Assembly (NCBI RefSeq): GCF_030052815.1
Contig: NC_079501.1
Location: forward strand, 86,871,849-86,935,848
Origin: Hevea brasiliensis
Taxonomy: Eukaryota > Streptophyta > Magnoliopsida > Malpighiales > Euphorbiaceae
Length of the DNA stretch: 64,000 bases
Reading direction: 5' to 3'
Shown: piece by piece, positions 57,863-64,000 of the stretch
Layout: each line of letters opens with the position of its first letter
Position numbering within the stretch: position 1 is the first letter of the stretch
Program-made: the position numbers and the translations under genes
Notes under the pieces: generated by a model
What the model was told of the DNA's origin: nothing
Seen by the model: only the letters and a program-made list of their open reading frames with translations
Databases searched by the model: none

Positions 57863-59322
57863 CAATCTCCTTTTAACAAAGATATTCATTCCACAAATCA
57901 AGTCAGTTCCTCCAATTCTTTTAATCTTGGTCTAGGTAATTCTTTTGTCTTTTCTTGTTTAGTTCTTCCTAATCTTTGGCTTCTGGATACAGGAGCTATT
58001 GATCATATTTGTTTTTCCATTTCTTATTTTACCACTTATAAGATAATTAAGCCTATTTCTGTTAAACTTCTAGATGGCAATCATCTTGTTTCACATTTTT
58101 CTGGTATAGTTCATTTTTCTTCCTCCTTAGTTCTATATAATGTTCTCTATATTCCTTAATTCAAATTCAATTTATTATCTGTCAGCAAGCTTACTTCTTC
58201 TTTACCTTGTGAACTCATTTTTCATCATGACTAATGTTCCATACAGAATCTAAGTACCTCGAGGAAGATTGGTTTAGCCAAAGTTCATGGAGGCTTGTAT
58301 GCGCTAATAAATCCCGCACAGCCTTCTCCTAATGTCATGTCCTCTGTCAACATTTTTTTAGCTACTTTAGTCTCGGCAGACTTTAATCTCTGGCACTATC
58401 ATTTTGGTCATCCATCCACAGCAAGATTAGCTTCAATTTAGGACTTATATTCTAATGTTTTTTTTTTTTTTTTTCTGGTCATGTATGTGAAATATGTCAT
58501 TTTGCTAAACAAAAGAAGCTGTCCTTTCCAGTTAGTCATTCTTATTCTCAAGCTATTTTTGACCTCATTCATATGGATATCTAGGGTCCGTATTCTGTAA
58601 CTGGTATCCATGGTCATAAGTACTTTCTTACAGTTGCAGATGATTTTTCACGATATACTTGGATTTTTCTCATCGAAAATAAATCTGAAGTTTAGCAGCT
58701 TGTTCAATCTTTTGTTATACTTGTGGATACCCAATTTTCTGCCAAAATTAAGACAATCAGAATTGATAATGGATTAGACTATTCCATGCCAAAATTTTAT
58801 GCTTCTAGAGGTATTCTTCATCAAACCACTTACATTGAGATGCCACAGCAAAACGCTATTGCTGAACGCAAACATCAGCACATCCTTTCTGTTGCACGAG
58901 CCCTTTTATTTTAGGCTAAACTTTCAAAAATTTTCTAGACATATGCTGTATCTCATTCAGTGTATCTCATTAATAGATTACCAACTCCCTTACTTGGTAA
59001 TAGAACTCCTTATGAAAAGTTACATAAATCTGTTCCTGATATTTCCAATCTTCGAGTGTTTGGATCTTTGTGTTTTGCTAGTACGCTTGTTGCTCACAGA
59101 TCAAAGTTCAATTCACAAGCACAAAAATGTTTATTTCTAGGCTATAAGCATGGGACAAAAGGTTACATTCTTTTTGATCTAAACACTAGGGAAATCTTCT
59201 TGTCTTGTAATGTTTAATTCTATGAGTCCGTGTTTCCTTACTCTAATTCTTCTAATCCTGTTTATATTTCTTTACCTCAAAATATCATAATTCCATATTC
59301 TGATTTCAATCCTTCTATAACT
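57863..59322 (+). pseudogene. pol: Copia element 2 protease and integrase remnants
   Basis: The protease motif is LLDTGAIDHI (about 57980). The integrase core has DLIHMDI near 58575, VADDFSRYTWIF near 58640, RIDNGLDY near 58760 and [13 protein letters not shown] near 58845-58880. A post-integrase segment has LINRLPTPLLGNRTPYE and FGSLCFASTL (58960-59217). Several TAG stops (for example after MDI, and near 58912) inactivate it. The coding sequence is cut at 59327 by the solo LTR and resumes at 63276 in the linker before RT. Confidence 0.88.
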
Positions 59323-59327
59323 GATTC

Positions 59328-62300
59328 TGTAACGTCTTCACATTGGACACTCCAGTACAGTCTACTATTCTGGCGCCTGATGTCTGCCTAGACAGTCAAG
59401 ACGTTTGGAGCTATATCTGTGACATTCAGAAAAGTCATAGATAAAAATAAATAACAATTATAAGAGGGAAAATGAAAACAAAGAAATCCAAGCATAATGG
59501 TTAAATGAGCCGAGGGTCATGGCGATGGGTGACCACACGAGGAAGTGACAGCGAAGTCAACTGTAACCCTAAATTCGTACGGGACATCATGACACCGCAG
59601 TCCTAGGAAAAATTGCGAAGCTAGGGAAAATGTGAAAATCACAGAAAAAGGTTGAGAACCAGATCAAATAATTAGATCAGTGTTCTAGAAGAAATACTGA
59701 ATTAATTGCAAGCCGGATCAGACCGGCAATGGGCAAATTGGTCAATTCACCTCTAGAGGTGATTTATGACTTAACTGTCCAATAAAATCAAAGAAATGAA
59801 AATTTTGAAATGTAGATTTAAATTAAAGAACCATGGAAAAACTAAGGAAAAAGAAAAAGAAAAGAAAATAAAGAAATATGACATCATCAAGCATGACATC
59901 ATAAAACAAATATAATAATTATTTAATTAAATCATTTTTATGGATAAATATTAAAGTAAAGATAAAAACCATTAAAAAACAAAAAAAATCCTCATTTTCT
60001 TCCAAATGGCCGGCTCACCATCTTCTTCCTCTCTCCTTCATATTTTTTCTTTCCTCCATTAATGAATCTTAGAGCTTACAAACACTAAATTTTCACCATA
60101 AAATTTATAGCTCCCAAAACAAAAACTTCATATTTGCTTATGGTGAGAAGATTAAAAGGGAAAGATTAAAGAAAGATTGAAGTTACAAGAAGAAGGAAAA
60201 GCCAAGTCAAGGTTAGTGTTTAAACTTATAATTTTTTTAATTAAATTCATGTTTATGTAGTTGGATTAACATAGAAATTGTGAAAAATTTAAATAAATTA
60301 CACATGTTAGACCAATTGGGGAATTTCGGTCAACCTTAGGGGAAATAGGATTTGCTTGAGTTTGATGCAATTGGTGGTGGAATTAAGTATAATTAAGTAG
60401 GTAGAAGTAAGTTATACACTTTAATTTCATTGATTGAATGAATTGCAAAAATAGGGTTCTTGAGTTCTTGAAATTAGGAGAAAAATTGGAGAAAATGGTC
60501 AATTGATGCAATTAACCCTAATTGAGGTTAGAAATGGTCAATTGGGACCAAATGTGAGGTGTTTGAATGAGTGAAAATGAAATGCAATTCAGATTAGTGA
60601 AGGCTTCCAATCTGGCAGTTTGACCTAGGTCACTTTCAGGGACCAAAACTGTAATTCTGCCATCCCAATTGGTATAAGGCCAATTGGATATGAAAGTAGA
60701 CACATAATGCCACAATTTTTGTGTAGAAACCATGCCTAGAAAATGACATTAAGATAGTGAACAATTAGGTCAAACCCAGAATTGGCACACTGCCACTGTG
60801 CAAAAATGACCAAATAAACAGTGTTTGTTCATTTGGCCATAACTTCGTCTAGGCAGATCCAAATGACCTGATTTTTGAATCATTAGAAAGCTATGACATA
60901 GTACTACAACTTTCGTGAAGAATACCAACCCAAATTCTGCCCATAACCAAGTCATTTTTCCACCCAAAGTTGGTTTCCAAAAATTGCTAGAACCAAAAAC
61001 CTGCCCAGAATTCTGGGTAGATACCAATTCGGCTAGCCTTAGAAAAATGGCCATAGCTTGGGCTATAAAACTATAAATGGAGTGATTCAGAAAGAAAATT
61101 AAAGATAAGACATTAAGGAACAACTTTGATGGAGGAAAGTTGGCCAAATTCCCACTGTAGGCAGACAAATAGAATAGTATAAATAAGTAACCAAAAACTG
61201 AAATTTTGAGATTCAACCCTAATAAACTTTGAATTGAATTTGTTAATCAATGCCAACAAAAACATGACTCAAAATGTGGTATGTGAGTGCAATTAGAATT
61301 AATAAACCTATTTAGTAAGAAAAAGTCAATATTTTGACTTGAATAGTGCAATAAATAGTTACTCAAAATGCAAAATTCAAAGGATACCAATTTAAGCAAA
61401 TTTAAGGCTGCAACTAAGTAGGCATGAAATAAATTAATGGATTTATTATGAGATATAGTACTGAAACACTGTAAACTGTGTGTTTCAGTTGAAAAAGAGG
61501 CTGGAAAGGCATCTTCAAGGAAAAACCAAAATTTGGAGTAAACTAATCAACAAAGAGGTTTGTGCACAATTAGTGTTTTTATTGGTTATGTTTCTTCATA
61601 TGTCTTTTGACTAAATGATTTAATTTCTTATTGTATTATGTTTATCAAATATTGAATTTATCTCAACAATTATTGAAATGTGTTATGGTATGAATGAGTT
61701 TAGTTTTGGAAAATGAAATTAGTTATGATTTTATTTTGTCATGAATTGAATAAAGTTAGCTTTGGAAAAATTTTGATTGAAACATACTTGACATGGGAAA
61801 TGGATAAAATTTGCTTTGAATTGTGATGAGCATAAAAATTATTGGATATTAGAATTTACATTGAATTGAATTGTGTTGCGATTTATGCACACAAAAAGGA
61901 TAAAGAGATTTATGATATTATTTTATACCTCACTATAGATGCTTGACTAGGTTGTTACCCGTCTCCCTCATTTGTTGAGGAGACAATGGAGTTAGCTTTG
62001 TTTTGTTTTGAATACCATGGTATGTGCACAGGCTTAGATTCTCCTCTTATTAGTGGTTAGATCTAAGTTTTTCATTGGCCCTTTCGGAAGTTTTATTATT
62101 GTGCTGTGTATTGTGCACGATGATTCAACCTCCCCGACCATAGGGAGTTAGAATCCCGATTCGACCTCCCCAACCATAGGGAGTTAGAATCGCCCCGAAG
62201 ATGGCCCTTACGGATTAGTCTTGCATAGTTATTGAGATAAAGAATGGGTTTTGAATAGTAAGAATTGTAATTTCAAATGGGATTTATGCATAATTGATTT

Positions 62301-63270
62301 TATTGAAATTAAGTTTTGTTTCCATAAATTACTAGAATTACTTTAAATGTTCAGTTATGATTTGATAAATTGAAATTCTTGAGTAGAGTCATTTTAACAA
62401 ATGATTTATTTTATTGGCAACGAATATTTTGATTTTTGGAATTTTGATTGAATTTCAAGATTTCCAAATTCTTTGCTAAAATTTTAGTAAGGTATTGTAT
62501 ATTATGTTTTAAATCATGGTTGTGCACCACTGAGTTTACTACTCAGCGATAGTTTTGTATGCTGTCGCAGGTGAAAGTAAAGATAGAGCAGTCGAATAAG
62601 ATTTCTGATAGCTACACCTTGAAGACTCATTGGGATTAACTTCGGGTATATTAGAGGTATACTCTTGTACATTAGATTTTGATGTATGCATGTAATTATA
62701 TGTATGTAAATTGTTTGAGCAGTTGTACAAGAACTTTTGTAATATTATTTTGGGTATGTAATTAAAATGCAAATTGTTGTAATATTCAAATTTATTTCTG
62801 AGTTTTGTAACCAATGTAAATAATTAAATTTTTGTATTTTGTGAATGAGAAAATATTCTTTTTTTGAAATGAGATGCTTCGAATTGCGGTTGATTTTGAG
62901 TTGAGCTTCTTGTATGAGATTGTGAGATGAAATAGATTTGTATTGGAGTTATGGTTGAGTAAAAATATTGAAAGTGTATTTCTTTTTAGGTTTTGAAGAA
63001 CTGTTTTCTCAAAATACAGCTGGTACTCTGCCGGAATTTTTGTAAAAATTGCGGTAGTTTTAAATATCCAAAAATTTGATTTGTGACTTAATGTCAATTA
63101 AAAGTTTTAATATTTGTAAAAAAAAAATTACCCACCAACTTAAAAATGTATAGAAATTGTTTTAAAATCCCTTGTAGTATATTTAATGGGTTACCGGTAG
63201 GCGAAATACGGTAATTCGTTAGGTATACTACAGGATCATGTTATGCCTTACGGAGGAGTAGGGTGTGACA
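59328..63270 (+). mobile_element. Solo LTR, 3.94 kb, inserted in copia element 2
   Basis: TGTAACGTC to GTGTGACA, with the perfect duplication GATTC (59323-59327 and 63271-63275). Same family as 32555-36515. Features: donor-like AAG|GTTAGTG at 60212, hairpin 62530-62546 and acceptor-like GTCGCAG at 62564-62570. A 36-bp direct repeat with GACCATAGGGAGTTAGAATC lies at about 62121-62195. Antisense frames 60770-61216, 62539-62814 and 62792-63097 recur in the sister copy without recognisable domains. Confidence 0.9.
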
Positions 63271-63275
63271 GATTC

Positions 63276-64000
63276 TTCCGTTCCTGTTTCTCATAATTCT
63301 AATTCCCAACATGCTTCTGAATCTCTTCCTACACGTCACTCCACTAGAGTTCATAAACCTCCATCCTACTTACAAGCATATCATTGTAATCTCTCCACTT
63401 CTCATTCCTCCAAAACTCTTTATCCTCTATCTACTGTCTTATCCTATCATCGCTTGTCCCCATCACATAAACATTTTGTTCTTAATTCTTCTGTTATTGA
63501 GGAGCCTCACACATATAATAAAACATGCTTGTTGGAAGGATTCCATGCTTTATGAGATTCAAGCTTTAGGGCAGAACCAGACTTGGGAACTAGTTGATCT
63601 CCCACCTGGCAAGAAGCCCATTGGCTATAAGTGGGTATATAAGATCAAACTAAAGGCTGATGGATCTATCGAGTGTTATAAAGCCCGCTTGGTAGCGAAG
63701 GGACATACACAGACTGAGGGTATTGATTTTTTTGACACCTTCTCACCTGTAGCTAAGATGACAACAGTGAGATTGTTATTAGCAATTTCTGTTGCACAGG
63801 ACTGGTGTCTCCACGAATTAGATGTGAATAATGCCTATTTGTATGGTGACTTACATGAGGAGGTCTATATGAACTTGCCACTTGGTTTTCAGTCTTCTAC
63901 TCCTAATAAAGTATACAAATTATTGAAAAGTTTATATGGTTTAAAACAGGCTGGTCGGCAATGGTTTTCTAAGCTATCTACTGCCTTATTGCTATTGGTT
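63276..64000 (+). pseudogene. pol: Copia element 2 linker and reverse transcriptase, continuing past the window
   Basis: Ser/His-rich linker (63265-63540; [16 protein letters not shown]), a one-base frame change near 63540, then an uninterrupted RT frame from ATG 63545 to the window edge (152 codons). It shows [73 protein letters not shown] and [10 protein letters not shown]. Conserved Asp in [10 protein letters not shown] is retained. The YVDD box and RNase H would lie beyond 64000. The intact RT stretch contrasts with the damaged gag and integrase. Confidence 0.9.

Overview
The window looks like an A+T-rich, repeat-dominated stretch of a eudicot nuclear genome. The evidence is plant Ty1/copia and chromodomain Ty3/gypsy pol genes, tRNA-Met primer sites, a Mutator (MULE) transposase with introns, an RPM1-type NLR fragment, and fragments of a class III peroxidase and a plant methylesterase. 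The style of the long LTR families would suit Malpighiales (for example Euphorbiaceae), but that is only a guess. There are no operons, rRNA or tRNA genes, or CRISPR arrays. No complete host gene is evident; almost everything is transposon, broken gene or duplicated non-coding DNA.

Layout. 1-1075 is the end part of a long LTR that recurs whole at 10705-12815. 1087-5863 is a heavily mutated copia element. 6486-8108 (minus) is an NLR reduced to its winged-helix and LRR half. 10301-16845 is a gypsy-like LTR element with 761-bp LTRs, a perfect CATAA target duplication and no coding capacity. Its 5' LTR carries a 2.1-kb solo LTR flanked by GAAGG. 16957-36830 is non-coding DNA dominated by copies of the sequence found upstream of the NLR, including a 3.6-kb direct tandem duplication (18806-22437 and 22438-30202). 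Inserted in these copies are a 4.2-kb solo LTR (GATTT), a truncated LINE, a LINE 3' end, a SINE (17-bp target duplication) and a CACTA-like MITE that itself holds a 4-kb solo LTR (GTACC).

36915-54057 is a decayed MULE with imperfect terminal inverted repeats. It has a multi-exon transposase (39344-42557, minus) and, convergent to it, a GRF zinc-finger gene (37290-37607, plus). Just inside its right end is a MITE, and inside one arm of that MITE sits a nearly complete chromodomain gypsy element of the Tekay/Del type (43203-53516, minus). 54985-55280 joins peroxidase and methylesterase fragments next to a TRIM-like element. 57085-57246 resembles the 3' flank of the NLR at 6240-6390. It abuts a 5'-truncated copia element (57262 to the window end), split by a third 4-kb solo LTR (59328-63270, GATTC).

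The strongest candidates for something new are: (a) the two-gene convergent MULE with a GRF protein; (b) a hairpin with compensatory base changes next to a splice-acceptor-like site, kept in two diverged giant-LTR families; (c) tandem, potentially folding repeats in the non-coding LTR element; (d) the fused peroxidase/methylesterase fragments. All coordinates were read by eye; percent identities and structures were not computed.
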